Part shown: one piece after another, positions 41,325-49,465 of the stretch
Numbering within the stretch: the stretch's first letter is position 1
Layout: the number at the start of each line of letters is the position of its first letter
Origin: Gracilimonas sp040882225
GTDB lineage: Bacteria; Bacteroidota; Rhodothermia; Balneolales; Balneolaceae
Assembly: GCA_040882225.1 (NCBI GenBank)
Contig: JBBEBR010000006.1
Coordinates: 1-64,000, forward strand
Length of the DNA: 64,000 nucleotides
Reading direction: 5' to 3'
Made by a program: the position numbers and the translations under genes
The notes under the pieces: model-generated
Database searches by the model: none
Told to the model about the DNA's origin: nothing
Seen by the model: the letters and a program-made list of their open reading frames with translations, nothing else

Positions 41325-43033
41325 TAGTTCACCAGTTTGAGGTCGCGGTTTCCATAAAAGATTGGGTTTTGGGGGCGGTCATAAATTTGGCGTGAAGTAA
41401 ACGAGACATTTCGGTCGAGATGACTATATAGGAAGTTCATCGTCACATTGCCTTTTTTGATCGCATCTGCGAGATAGTAGGTGAAAATGCTGTGCCTCTT
41501 CTTCTCACCAGTCGCTGAAGTGTACATATTTGAGCGCTGATTCGGTTTGGCTCCGAAAATAACAGCGGAATTGTACAACTTATTGGTGATTATGGAAGCA
41601 AGCTCATCAAGTACTGAGCTATTTTTGCTTGCATTCAGAATGTCTAAATCAGCAAAAATGATGAGGTTTTTCAGTTTTAAATTGCTAAGTGCACTGAAAA
41701 AACTGTGAAGGTTGATATACTGATTTTCGCCATCAGACAGTCCGCTGCCAACTAAATACAGCTTAGAATCCCTTTCCTCGGCATAACCATTTATATAAAC
41801 GGTAAGGCTTTGATTATCCTGCAAGGAACTTATTAAGCGCGAATAAGCCCGGTCTGTTTGGCGGGAATTATCCACGTTCGAAGCTTTTACAATCCTGCTT
41901 TCCCGAATTCCGAAAGCCTGTATAAAATACTCCTCCATCAATTTGGCATCACGATCGCCGTATGTCCGTTCCGAGAGTTCTCCTTCATACTGATAGTTCG
42001 AAAGGATAAATGCAGATGAGTTGAGCTCACTTTTCCCAACCACGGGTATATTTTGCTCCACATCAACAGAGCCGAAAGGAATATTTGGGATTTCAATAAC
42101 TGAAAGGTCAGAAGCGTATTCTGAAGGCCGCCAAATCATTCGCACATCTTTGGCTGCTATCCATGTTTCGGAAATTCCATAGAGCACTTTAAACCACTCT
42201 CCTTCTGAAGAAACCAGTTTAAGCTGACTTCCTTCAGCAAGATCTGTAAGAATGTTATCGGAGTTGGTATTTGGGGAATTTCTGAGTGCTGTAACTTGTG
42301 AATTCACAATAACAAACTGTTCAAATATGGAGGTTAAAGGCACTTCCTTGACCGCGTACAAGCTGTCATAAAAAGCTTCTACTATTATGGGAGCCTTTGA
42401 GTTACCAGAAAATTGTCCAGCGTTTATTTCCTCCGCAAGATTAATGCTTAATGCCTTACCAGAAAACTCCCACTCGGTTCTTTCAATCAGAGGTTTATTA
42501 TTGTAAGTGATTTTGATTTCCCCATAATCAGAAGCATAAGGGAAAACACTTGCCGTATCGATTTCTGAAACGGTACCGGTTTTTCTAAGTAACCTGACCT
42601 CCCCTGTTTCCTTTGGTTCTCCGGATGGCTTCATATTCAAAAGAGAAAGTCCGGTTAATAATGAACCGGCTCCCATCAAAGCATACTGTTGCTGATCGGT
42701 TGGCCGCTTGATTAAATCATCGGAAAGTGCAGCATAATATGATAGTCCGGTTCCCGCCATCCCCAAAAAAACATAACCGAGGCGGGGTTTATACCTTTGA
42801 ATATACCGTTCCGTTTTGATGCGGGTAGTAAACAGGTAATCCTCCGAAGCCATCAGTTCAAAATGCACCACAGGCTGATCAGGACTAAGGCCGTTACTAC
42901 TCCTAAGAAAATAGCCCGTAACTTCGCTTTCGTAGTCGTTGATGTCTACCGCGTCTTCCTGCACCACCCAGCTTGTAGTTGAACATCCTGCAAATACTGA
43001 TATAAATATTAAGGCAAGAATTGAGATTTTCAT
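41324..43033 (-). CDS. Lipoprotein with SH3b-like and caspase-like (apparently inactive) domains
   Basis: This 569-residue protein begins with a lipoprotein signal (FAGC, Cys 17). A central part (about residues 236-300) reads as an SH3b domain (VTALRNSPNTNSDNILTDLA ... GEWFKVLYGISETWIAA). The C-terminal 250 residues follow the caspase/peptidase C14 pattern: SAFILSNYQY, then GDRDAKLMEEYFIQAFG. However, the catalytic SGHG position is NGY in TVYINGYAEERDSKLYLVG (about residue 417), and the DAC-type block is IIFADLDILN (about 459). The enzyme is therefore probably dead. The ATG at 43033 overlaps the ackA stop (TAATG). The family is recognised from pattern, not a search. Confidence 0.7.
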   Translation of the reverse strand: MKISILALIFISVFAGCSTTSWVVQEDAVDINDYESEVTGYFLRSSNGLSPDQPVVHFELMASEDYLFTTRIKTERYIQRYKPRLGYVFLGMAGTGLSYYAALSDDLIKRPTDQQQYALMGAGSLLTGLSLLNMKPSGEPKETGEVRLLRKTGTVSEIDTASVFPYASDYGEIKITYNNKPLIERTEWEFSGKALSINLAEEINAGQFSGNSKAPIIVEAFYDSLYAVKEVPLTSIFEQFVIVNSQVTALRNSPNTNSDNILTDLAEGSQLKLVSSEGEWFKVLYGISETWIAAKDVRMIWRPSEYASDLSVIEIPNIPFGSVDVEQNIPVVGKSELNSSAFILSNYQYEGELSERTYGDRDAKLMEEYFIQAFGIRESRIVKASNVDNSRQTDRAYSRLISSLQDNQSLTVYINGYAEERDSKLYLVGSGLSDGENQYINLHSFFSALSNLKLKNLIIFADLDILNASKNSSVLDELASIITNKLYNSAVIFGAKPNQRSNMYTSATGEKKRHSIFTYYLADAIKKGNVTMNFLYSHLDRNVSFTSRQIYDRPQNPIFYGNRDLKLVN

Positions 43034-44250
43034 TAAGCCCATGGCGTTTGTTTTGAAGCAATTGCAATTTTAGCCGCGTCAATAGCGATCACGAGTTCTT
43101 CATTAGTAGGAATTACATGAACATCCACTTTAGAGTCTTCGGTACTTATTTTTGTTTGGTTTTGAAGATTCGTGTTCTTCTTCTCATCCATCTGAATTCC
43201 AAAAAAACTCATATTATCAAGCACTTTACTTCGAATGGGTGCGGCGTTTTCACCAATTCCTCCGGTAAAAATAATTGCGTCTACACCATTTAACGCCGCA
43301 ATATACGAACCGATATATTTTTTCAAACGATGACAAAATACATCAATAGCTTCATTACAACGCCTATCTCCGCTTTCCGCTTCTTCAAGTAAATCGCGCA
43401 TGTCACCGGCATAACCACTTAATCCTAACAATCCGCTGTGCTTATTCAAAAGTGCGTGCACATTAGCGAGTGATAGTTCTTCTTTTTCGATCAGGTAAAA
43501 TAAAATAGAAGGATCAAGATCTCCGCTTCGGGTTCCCATCACCAGTCCTTCAAGTGGTGAAAAACCCATGCTTGTATCGTAGGAGTTGCCATCTTTTATA
43601 GCTGTAATTGAACAGCCGTTTCCCAGGTGACATGAAATTATTTTTGAACCTTTCTTTGGCCGGCCTGTGAGTTGGTAGTATTGACGGCTAACGTAGTAAT
43701 GAGAGGTTCCGTGAAAGCCATACTTTCGAATTTTATAACGGCGATACAACCTGTTAGGAATCGCATACAAATACGCGTGCTGTGGTATGGAATGATGAAA
43801 AGCGGTATCGAAAACAGCTACATGCGGCACGTTTGGCAGATGTTTTTTTGCCGCTCGTATTCCCTCCAAGTTTGGAGGATTATGAAGCGGTGCAATGTCA
43901 AAGGCCTGCTGAATAGCTTCTTCTACATCTTCGTCAATAAGCACAGAATCCTTGAAGGTTTCACCACCATGGACCACCCTGTGGCCGACCGCTTCAATTT
44001 CATCAAGTGAATGAAGAAACCCGTTATCTTCCTCCAAAAGCAATTCCATGATTTTCTTCAAAGCTGCCGCGTGATTTTCAATAACCATCGTCTTCTTAAT
44101 CGGCTTCTCCCCTTGAAATTCTTGTTTAATGATGGAGGTTACCGCGCCAATTCGTTCCACAAGACCTTTACAGAGGCTTTCTTTACTTTCAGTTTGGATA
44201 AGCTGATACTTAATAGAAGAACTGCCGCAATTTATAACGAGAATTTTCAT
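43033..44250 (-). CDS. ackA: Acetate kinase
   Basis: This 405-residue ASKHA-fold kinase interconverts acetate and acetyl phosphate. NCGSSSIKYQL opens the ATP site, HRVVHGGETF carries the catalytic region, and FDTAFHHSIP and GFHGTSHYYVS follow. The length is typical. With Pta it forms the acetate overflow/acetyl-phosphate pathway. The stop overlaps the next gene's start (TAATG). The TTA-containing gene cluster has pta 2.6 kb downstream. Confidence 0.95.
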   Translation of the reverse strand: MKILVINCGSSSIKYQLIQTESKESLCKGLVERIGAVTSIIKQEFQGEKPIKKTMVIENHAAALKKIMELLLEEDNGFLHSLDEIEAVGHRVVHGGETFKDSVLIDEDVEEAIQQAFDIAPLHNPPNLEGIRAAKKHLPNVPHVAVFDTAFHHSIPQHAYLYAIPNRLYRRYKIRKYGFHGTSHYYVSRQYYQLTGRPKKGSKIISCHLGNGCSITAIKDGNSYDTSMGFSPLEGLVMGTRSGDLDPSILFYLIEKEELSLANVHALLNKHSGLLGLSGYAGDMRDLLEEAESGDRRCNEAIDVFCHRLKKYIGSYIAALNGVDAIIFTGGIGENAAPIRSKVLDNMSFFGIQMDEKKNTNLQNQTKISTEDSKVDVHVIPTNEELVIAIDAAKIAIASKQTPWA

Positions 44251-44258
44251 GGGGTGAA

Positions 44259-45539
44259 TTAGAGTGAAATTACCGCACCAATGCCGATCAAACTACGGAA
44301 TTTAAAATTCGATTCATCTCCAGAATCTGAAAGCCAGAAAGGTATCTCATAACGGACAGCAAAGCCACGGTCTTTACCCAGAACATCAGGAATATTGAGT
44401 GAAAATTGAAATCCAATTCCCGCGTCTGAAACAAATTCCTGCAGATCTGTTACCAAATCAGGTGTTTGTTGTATAGAATCTCTGTAAAAAAAACCCGTGT
44501 CAAAGAAAGTGTAAGAACTTAAATGAACAAAGTCTCCGATCACGGAACTTTTAAAAAGGTGGTTTATTGGATTGGGAAATTCAAATTCCGCATTCACCGC
44601 AGCTGTTTGAGTATATAAAATAGCTCCACCATTGCTCAGGCTCTCAAAATCCTGAAAAGTATAACCTCGCAAATTCGCTCCACCCGCAATGTGAAACAAG
44701 CCATCATTCAGCCAGTTTTTGGGTAATGTACCCTTGGCTCGGCTAAAACCGTTTTGGAGCCACTTTGCCGGTTGCCGGTAACTCTTGCCAAACAGATGTT
44801 CGGGGGCCGTATTATCACTGCCAAACCCGCCAAATACTCTTAATTTGATACCAAAATTTTGATTTAGCTCAATTTGCTGTTTAAGCTCAAGCGTAATTAC
44901 GGTAAAGGTTTCGGAAGTGGTATTTAGATTTTGGAGCAAGATAACATTTGCATCAAATTTTCCAGTAGCGGTAAAATCACTCAGTACAAAATCAGCCCCA
45001 ACGAGCGATTTCCAATCATTTTGCCACAGCTGATTATAAGGCCGGTACTCATAATCAATCAGCTTTTCCTGGGAAAAACTCAGCGATAACTCCTTATATC
45101 TTGTCTCATCAAAACCTGCTTGCCAGCGTTTATTCAGCGCTATTTTCTGCTCATTATACCCCGTTCTGATACTGCTTATCAACTGCACATTCCCTTCATT
45201 CCCAAAAGAAGAAATCGCCGCAATGGGTTCCGTGAAAGAGAGGTAATAAGAAACCGGCAGTTCGGGAAATTTAGTACCGAGCCAAATTCCGGCATCCAGG
45301 CGGTGGGGCCCGTCTTTGAACGTTCCCTCCACTTCACCTAACACACGCAGGCCCAGGCGAACTCCGTCCACACTATTGTACCAAACATCAGGTGCCGGCG
45401 TGAACGTGTAATTTTTGTCCTGCGCCTGAGCCGGATTTGTGTTCAACATCAAACAAGAAAAAGCCAACGCAATAAATACACCTAAACGGCTTAGGAAGGG
45501 AAAACTAAATTGATATGAATTTAAATCTGAATGCGCCAC
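44259..45539 (-). CDS. Outer-membrane beta-barrel protein (BamA/ShlB-type barrel)
   Basis: This 426-residue protein has a signal peptide (hydrophobic stretch near residues 15-38, ending AQAQ) and many alternating amphipathic strands. GANLRGYTFQDFESLSNGG is like the conserved turn of the BamA/surface-antigen barrels, and the last residues LIGIGAVISL form a terminal beta-signal-like strand. No POTRA domains are visible, so it is not BamA itself. Function unknown. Its start overlaps the Nudix gene end by 19 bases; it lies 8 bases upstream of ackA. Confidence 0.75.
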   Translation of the reverse strand: MAHSDLNSYQFSFPFLSRLGVFIALAFSCLMLNTNPAQAQDKNYTFTPAPDVWYNSVDGVRLGLRVLGEVEGTFKDGPHRLDAGIWLGTKFPELPVSYYLSFTEPIAAISSFGNEGNVQLISSIRTGYNEQKIALNKRWQAGFDETRYKELSLSFSQEKLIDYEYRPYNQLWQNDWKSLVGADFVLSDFTATGKFDANVILLQNLNTTSETFTVITLELKQQIELNQNFGIKLRVFGGFGSDNTAPEHLFGKSYRQPAKWLQNGFSRAKGTLPKNWLNDGLFHIAGGANLRGYTFQDFESLSNGGAILYTQTAAVNAEFEFPNPINHLFKSSVIGDFVHLSSYTFFDTGFFYRDSIQQTPDLVTDLQEFVSDAGIGFQFSLNIPDVLGKDRGFAVRYEIPFWLSDSGDESNFKFRSLIGIGAVISL

Positions 45540-45976
45540 TCTGGAAGAATTTCAAGAAGTTGATCTGTTAAAATATCGTGTATCAGTTGCATTAAACGGC
45601 GTTGCTCTGGCCACAGGATAAACGCCCCGGCTTTTTCCATGCTTACCCATTTGAATTCGGAATGTTCGTCATCGAGTTTAATTTGAGCATCGTGAGCGAG
45701 TTCCGCACCAAACGCGGGGATGGAATAAATGGAATCTGATGTTGCCTCATAAAACTGATTCACCGAAGGAATTACCCAGAACTGAATTGGCTTCAAACCC
45801 GTTTCTTCCTGCAATTCGCGAAGCGCCGCCTCCCAATACTTCTCTCCTTTTTTCAGCTTCCCGCCTATCATCCGCCATTGGCTGGCGTAAATTTTACCGG
45901 CAGAACGTTTCATTATCAAAAACTCTGGATGTCCATTTGCCAAACGGTATGGATATACATCAATGAGTTTTTTCAT
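45521..45976 (-). CDS. Nudix hydrolase
   Basis: This 151-residue enzyme has the Nudix box GGKLKKGEKYWEAALRELQE then ETGL (pattern GX5EX7REUXEEXGU), which binds Mg2+. It hydrolyses nucleoside diphosphate derivatives; the spacing fits dihydroneopterin triphosphate- or dATP-type pyrophosphatases, but the substrate is not decided. It is 21 bases downstream of greA and overlaps the barrel gene. Confidence 0.88.
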   Translation of the reverse strand: MKKLIDVYPYRLANGHPEFLIMKRSAGKIYASQWRMIGGKLKKGEKYWEAALRELQEETGLKPIQFWVIPSVNQFYEATSDSIYSIPAFGAELAHDAQIKLDDEHSEFKWVSMEKAGAFILWPEQRRLMQLIHDILTDQLLEILPEWRIQI

Positions 45977-45997
45977 GAATTTCTCTTTTATCTCAGA

Positions 45998-46471
45998 TCA
46001 GATTTCGATCTTCTTTATTTCCAGCTCAACCTCGCCTGCAGGCACTTTCACTTTAACCGTATCCCCTATCTCCTGTCCCATAAGGCCTTGTCCGATTGGA
46101 GAATCCACAGAAATTTTCCCCGCTGCAAAGTCCGCTTCATTTGGTGAAACCAACGTGTATTGCATTTCCTTGCCCACATTTTTATTCAGGATGGTGACTT
46201 TTGTCAACACCCTCACTTTAGATAGGTCAAGGTCTTTGGCATCAAGCACGCGAGCGTTTGCAAGTATATCTTCCAGCTTGGTGATGCGGTCTTCCATATG
46301 ACCCTGGGCTTCTTTAGCGGCATCATATTCGGCATTTTCACTCAAATCACCTTTAGCACGAGCCTCCGCTATTTCATTAGCGATGTCTCTTCTGCCCCTG
46401 CTTTTTAAATCTTTTAATTCCGCGTCAAGTTTATCATAACCTTCTTGTGACAGGTATTGAACTTTGCTCAT
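45998..46471 (-). CDS. greA: Transcription elongation factor GreA
   Basis: This 157-residue protein has the long N-terminal coiled coil (KLDAELKDLKSRGRRDIANE ... AKGDLSENAEYDAAKEAQGH) with the acidic D-L-S-E-N-A-E-Y tip that rescues backtracked RNA polymerase. A C-terminal FKBP-like domain (TKVTILNKNVGKEM ... VDSPIGQGLMGQEIGDT) follows. Size and order are normal. It starts the run greA-Nudix-barrel on the minus strand. Confidence 0.97.
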   Translation of the reverse strand: MSKVQYLSQEGYDKLDAELKDLKSRGRRDIANEIAEARAKGDLSENAEYDAAKEAQGHMEDRITKLEDILANARVLDAKDLDLSKVRVLTKVTILNKNVGKEMQYTLVSPNEADFAAGKISVDSPIGQGLMGQEIGDTVKVKVPAGEVELEIKKIEI

Positions 46472-46495
46472 GATGGTGTGATTTTATTCAGTTTC

Positions 46496-46540
46496 TAAAA
46501 TAAAAAAAAGCCATCCACCTGCGGCAGACGCCTTTTATAA
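46496..46540 (-). terminator. Possible terminator downstream of the Crp/Fnr gene
   Basis: Read on the minus strand, AAAAGGCGTCTGCC pairs imperfectly with GGTGGATGGCTTTT and ends in eight T. It lies 160 bases past the Crp/Fnr stop and just before greA. The rest of the spacer 46541-46701 holds nothing recognisable. Confidence 0.45.
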
Positions 46541-46701
46541 AAGTCTTCATTGTACCCGAAAATAAGAGGATGAACCGTGTTTGTCTAATTAAATTTGATC
46601 GGATATTTACTGAGATCAATTTTAGTGAATTTACAATGAACTTATTTACTAAAACTTAGGGATTGCAGGGACGTGTTGTAGCTAAACAAATAGACCAAGC
46701 C

Positions 46702-47325
46702 TCACATGCCTTTCAATTTAATCAACCCCCTCCGAAGTTCTACAAGCCCTATGCTCTCCATATTTTTTAGGATTCTTGAAACTACCACGCGGGTAGTTCC
46801 CAGCTCATTTGCGATATCCTGATGAGTCAGTTTTACCGATTTAGTAATATTTCTATTCGCATACTCTTTAAGGTAAGAATGAATGCGCGCATCAATATTT
46901 TTGAAGCTTATTTCTTCCAGCGCTTTTAGCAGTTCGGTATAGCGATCTAAAAATGTGTTAATAACAAACGAGTTCCAGCTGTCGAACTTCTTTTGCCATG
47001 CCCGCACGCTTTGAGTTGGAATCAACAAAAGCTCCGCCTTTTTTTCCGTCACCGCATTTACTTTGCTTACCGCATCTCCAAAACAGGCTACCAGCGACAT
47101 CATACAGGTTTCTCCGGGATGTATATAATAAAGCAAAATTTCTCGGTCCAGTTCACAATCACGCCGAAAAACGCGGATAGAACCATTTAACAGCAAAGGA
47201 ATCACTTGCATGAAACTACCCTCCTTAACGATGATTTCATCTTTGCCGAAACATGCAATGCTGCACTGAGCCTCTATCTCGGCTTTCAGGGCTTTTTCCA
47301 GCGGAAGGTCTTGAACCCTAATCAT
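46702..47325 (-). CDS. Crp/Fnr-family transcriptional regulator
   Basis: This 207-residue protein has an N-terminal cyclic-nucleotide-binding-like barrel (EGSFMQVIPLLLNGSIRVFR ... LLYYIHPGETCMMSL) and a C-terminal winged helix (LTHQDIANELGTTRVVVSRI). Three scattered cysteines do not form an obvious Fnr-type cluster. It follows the DsrE-like gene by three bases, so it probably regulates sulfur or redox genes in that unit; the palindrome at 47945-47958 is a candidate site. Confidence 0.9.
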   Translation of the reverse strand: MIRVQDLPLEKALKAEIEAQCSIACFGKDEIIVKEGSFMQVIPLLLNGSIRVFRRDCELDREILLYYIHPGETCMMSLVACFGDAVSKVNAVTEKKAELLLIPTQSVRAWQKKFDSWNSFVINTFLDRYTELLKALEEISFKNIDARIHSYLKEYANRNITKSVKLTHQDIANELGTTRVVVSRILKNMESIGLVELRRGLIKLKGM

Positions 47326-47328
47326 GGT

Positions 47329-47829
47329 TTAATAGGTAAACATTTTATCATTTTCCAGCGCAAGGTTTAGTAATACAGTGGGACTGGCAAAAGTAACCTT
47401 TTTCCCGTTCATATCGTTTTCAGTAATTCCACGGGATTTACTCGACATACCGGAAAGATAAAAGTGGCACCCGGCTTCTTTCAGCACTTTGTAGTGTTCT
47501 ATTAATTTTCCTGTTCCCAAACCGGTAAGGTTGTTCAACACCTCGTCCTTCATCAGCTGAACAGCATCGCCGGCAAAAAACAAGGTTACTTCGTGCCCGT
47601 TTTCAACCGCAGTGCGCGCAATAAGAAAGGCGAGTGCGGCAACCGTGGGATTTTCAGGACCCTGGCTAAGGTGAATGAGAATACTTGATTTGTTATTCAT
47701 GGTTTGATTATTTTGACTGGGTTTAGGTTGAATAAGTAACGACACGGAGCAAAAAAGAAGTAAAAGTGTTATCGCTTCGGCTACACGCATTGCAAGATGG
47801 CTTATACCAGATTTAGTAATATTCATCAT
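47329..47829 (-). CDS. DsrE/DsrF-like protein with N-terminal membrane segment
   Basis: This 166-residue protein has a hydrophobic anchor or signal (MRVAEAITLLLLFCSVSLLI) and then a DsrE-like fold: SSILIHLSQGPENPTVAALA, HEVTLFFAGDAVQLMKDEVL, and a Cys in KEAGCHFYLSG that matches the sulfur-carrier position. A shorter start at MNNKSSIL (47700) is possible if the N-terminus is not real. DsrE proteins transfer or sense sulfur. Co-transcribed with the Crp/Fnr gene. Confidence 0.75.
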   Translation of the reverse strand: MMNITKSGISHLAMRVAEAITLLLLFCSVSLLIQPKPSQNNQTMNNKSSILIHLSQGPENPTVAALAFLIARTAVENGHEVTLFFAGDAVQLMKDEVLNNLTGLGTGKLIEHYKVLKEAGCHFYLSGMSSKSRGITENDMNGKKVTFASPTVLLNLALENDKMFTY

Positions 47830-47944
47830 TTCACATTTTTATTGGGTTAAAGGTTTTTTCAACTTTACACTCTCAGAAGGCTTTGTGGCATAGCCACCTT
47901 ATATAGTCTCTGGTTAAAATTAGTATTGCCCGCTGCCAATAAAG

Positions 47945-47958
47945 GTATCATTTGATAC
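47945..47958. promoter_or_regulatory. Crp/Fnr-type operator candidate
   Basis: GTATCA-TT-TGATAC is a perfect 14-bp palindrome, 116 bases upstream of the DsrE-like start and 167 bases upstream of the divergent methyltransferase gene. Crp/Fnr sites are palindromes of this size, so autoregulation is plausible. The rest of 47830-48124 shows only A/T-rich leader sequence. Confidence 0.35.
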
Positions 47959-48124
47959 ATAAACCTCATTTTTCAAAGTTCGACTATTCGTTTTGCTGAT
48001 CGTCTCTATTTTTGAAATTTATGTGATATGCAAGAAATTTGGCTGTACTTCGAAAGAAAAATCGATAGATGAATTAATGATATTTTCTTTAGAGGATTAA
48101 TACCTTCTGCAGCCAGCAGCAAAA

Positions 48125-48679
48125 ATGGCGGAATCCCTAAATCCCACAAATGTGATCAAGTTAACGACCAAAGAAATACTAAATGAAAACCAATCCAGAA
48201 AAGCTCCGGAGAAGTTAGGCCGGGTAAAAATTTTGCTGCATAACATCAGGAGCATGCATAATGTGGGTTCAACATTTCGTTCGGCAGATGCTTTTGGGGT
48301 TTCTGAGCTTTTACTTTCGGGATATACTCCCGTTCCTCCCCGAACGGAGATCAATAAGACAGCTATTGGAGCGGAAGAATTTGTGGAGTGGTCAGGCTGG
48401 GATGATGTTGAAGAAATGTTTGCCTCTCTAAAAAAGCAGAATTATTACATCGTAGGATTAGAACAGACAGAGAACAGCACCGATTTTCCCGATTTTGATG
48501 CAAGCCTCCATGAAAATATTTGCCTGGTTTTCGGGAATGAAGTCACCGGAATTGATGAGGAGATTTTGCCTTTTATTGATGAATTTGTTGTTATTCCTCA
48601 ATACGGACAAAAGCACTCGTTGAATGTTTCTGTTGCCGCCGGTGTGGTACTTTATGGTTTGTTACAGAAGCTTTGGTGA
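48125..48679 (+). CDS. SpoU/TrmH-family RNA methyltransferase
   Basis: This 184-residue SPOUT enzyme transfers methyl from SAM to ribose 2'-OH in RNA. Motif 1 is NIRSMHNVGSTFRSADAFG, motif 2 is LVFGNEVTGIDEEIL, and motif 3 is HSLNVSVAAGVVLYGL, together making the trefoil knot. It is single-domain without the N-terminal substrate domain, like TrmH/TrmL-type enzymes. The exact RNA target is unknown. It is divergent from the DsrE/Crp unit. Confidence 0.92.
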   Translation: MAESLNPTNVIKLTTKEILNENQSRKAPEKLGRVKILLHNIRSMHNVGSTFRSADAFGVSELLLSGYTPVPPRTEINKTAIGAEEFVEWSGWDDVEEMFASLKKQNYYIVGLEQTENSTDFPDFDASLHENICLVFGNEVTGIDEEILPFIDEFVVIPQYGQKHSLNVSVAAGVVLYGLLQKLW

Positions 48680-48721
48680 TCACAGATTAATGGGATGGTT
48701 GGATTGGGGGATTTTTGGATT

Positions 48722-48789
48722 TCAAAATAGTTCTGAAATCTGAAATCGTTAATCGTCCATCGTACATTGAAGAGATAGATTTTCGAATA
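48722..48789. repeat. Direct repeat left of the four-helix-bundle gene
   Basis: Bases 48722-48789 match 49282-49350 with about seven differences in 68 (shared cores TTCTGAAATCTGAA and TCGTTAATCGTCCATCG). The two copies bracket the gene at 48827-49207. A CGATTAACGATT-like partner at 48790-48808 (reverse complement of AATCGTTAATCG) gives the left copy a hairpin too. Confidence 0.8.
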
Positions 48790-48826
48790 ACGATCTGCGA
48801 TTAACGATTTGAGAAGTGAAATGCAC

Positions 48827-49207
48827 CTACTTTCTTAGCTGGTAAGTATCAGACCTTCCTTTTTTTGCAGTTTGTACGCTTTTAACAAATATAGAAATGA
48901 GTTGATTGCACTCATTCAATACAATTTCTATATCAGAGGAATTACTATGGAGATCGGCTTTATGTATGATTTTCAATCCTACAAATGTTTCTCTTAGTTC
49001 TTTCAAAACTATCTGAAGTTTATGAATAAAATCGTTTGTGGACTCTGCACTACGTGCCTCTGCATAGTTTAAGGCAGGAGATGTTCCAGATCTTAAGAGT
49101 TGCCTAGATAAGTGGGTGATAGCTTTTGAAGGTGGAAGTCCATCAATGAGTTTAATTACTAATACAGAAAAATCTATAAGCCGCTCTTCCAATATATTTG
49201 TGTTCAT
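48827..49207 (-). CDS. Four-helix-bundle (IVP/Avd-like) protein
   Basis: This 126-residue helical protein belongs to the family first seen in 23S rRNA intervening sequences and in diversity-generating retroelement accessory (Avd) proteins. Typical features are RLIDFSVLVIKLIDGLP, the LRSGTSPALNYAEARSAES stretch, and FIHKLQIVLKELRET. In chromosomes these proteins occur as solitary genes of unknown function. It lies between two direct repeats, which suggests it entered or moves as a unit. No reverse transcriptase or rRNA is nearby. Confidence 0.88.
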   Translation of the reverse strand: MNTNILEERLIDFSVLVIKLIDGLPPSKAITHLSRQLLRSGTSPALNYAEARSAESTNDFIHKLQIVLKELRETFVGLKIIHKADLHSNSSDIEIVLNECNQLISIFVKSVQTAKKGRSDTYQLRK

Positions 49208-49281
49208 TCTAATTATTTTTTTATAAGGATTGTTATAAAGAGCTGACTGAAACCTAATCCTTACAAATTTTTTTTACCTGT

Positions 49282-49350
49282 CTCAAAATAGTTCTGAAAT
49301 CTGAAGTCGTTAATCGTCCATCGCACCTTGAAGGGGCAGATTTTCGATTA
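49282..49350. repeat. Direct repeat right of the four-helix-bundle gene
   Basis: Second copy of the 68-bp repeat described at 48722-48789, in the same orientation, 75 bases upstream of the gene's start. The spacer 49208-49465 otherwise shows A/T-rich leader DNA before metG. Confidence 0.8.
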
Positions 49351-49465
49351 GTGGAAAAGATTTTTCTAAATTTGCTTTCCACCTACTCCAAATATTTCTC
49401 CTGCCGGCATAAACATTAAAGGCATCATTTCTTATCTTCGAAAAAACGACAGTTAAAACCTATTC

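Noticed and set aside
43672..44010. 112-codon plus-strand ORF within ackA
   Set aside because: Antisense to a highly conserved gene; no supporting motif.
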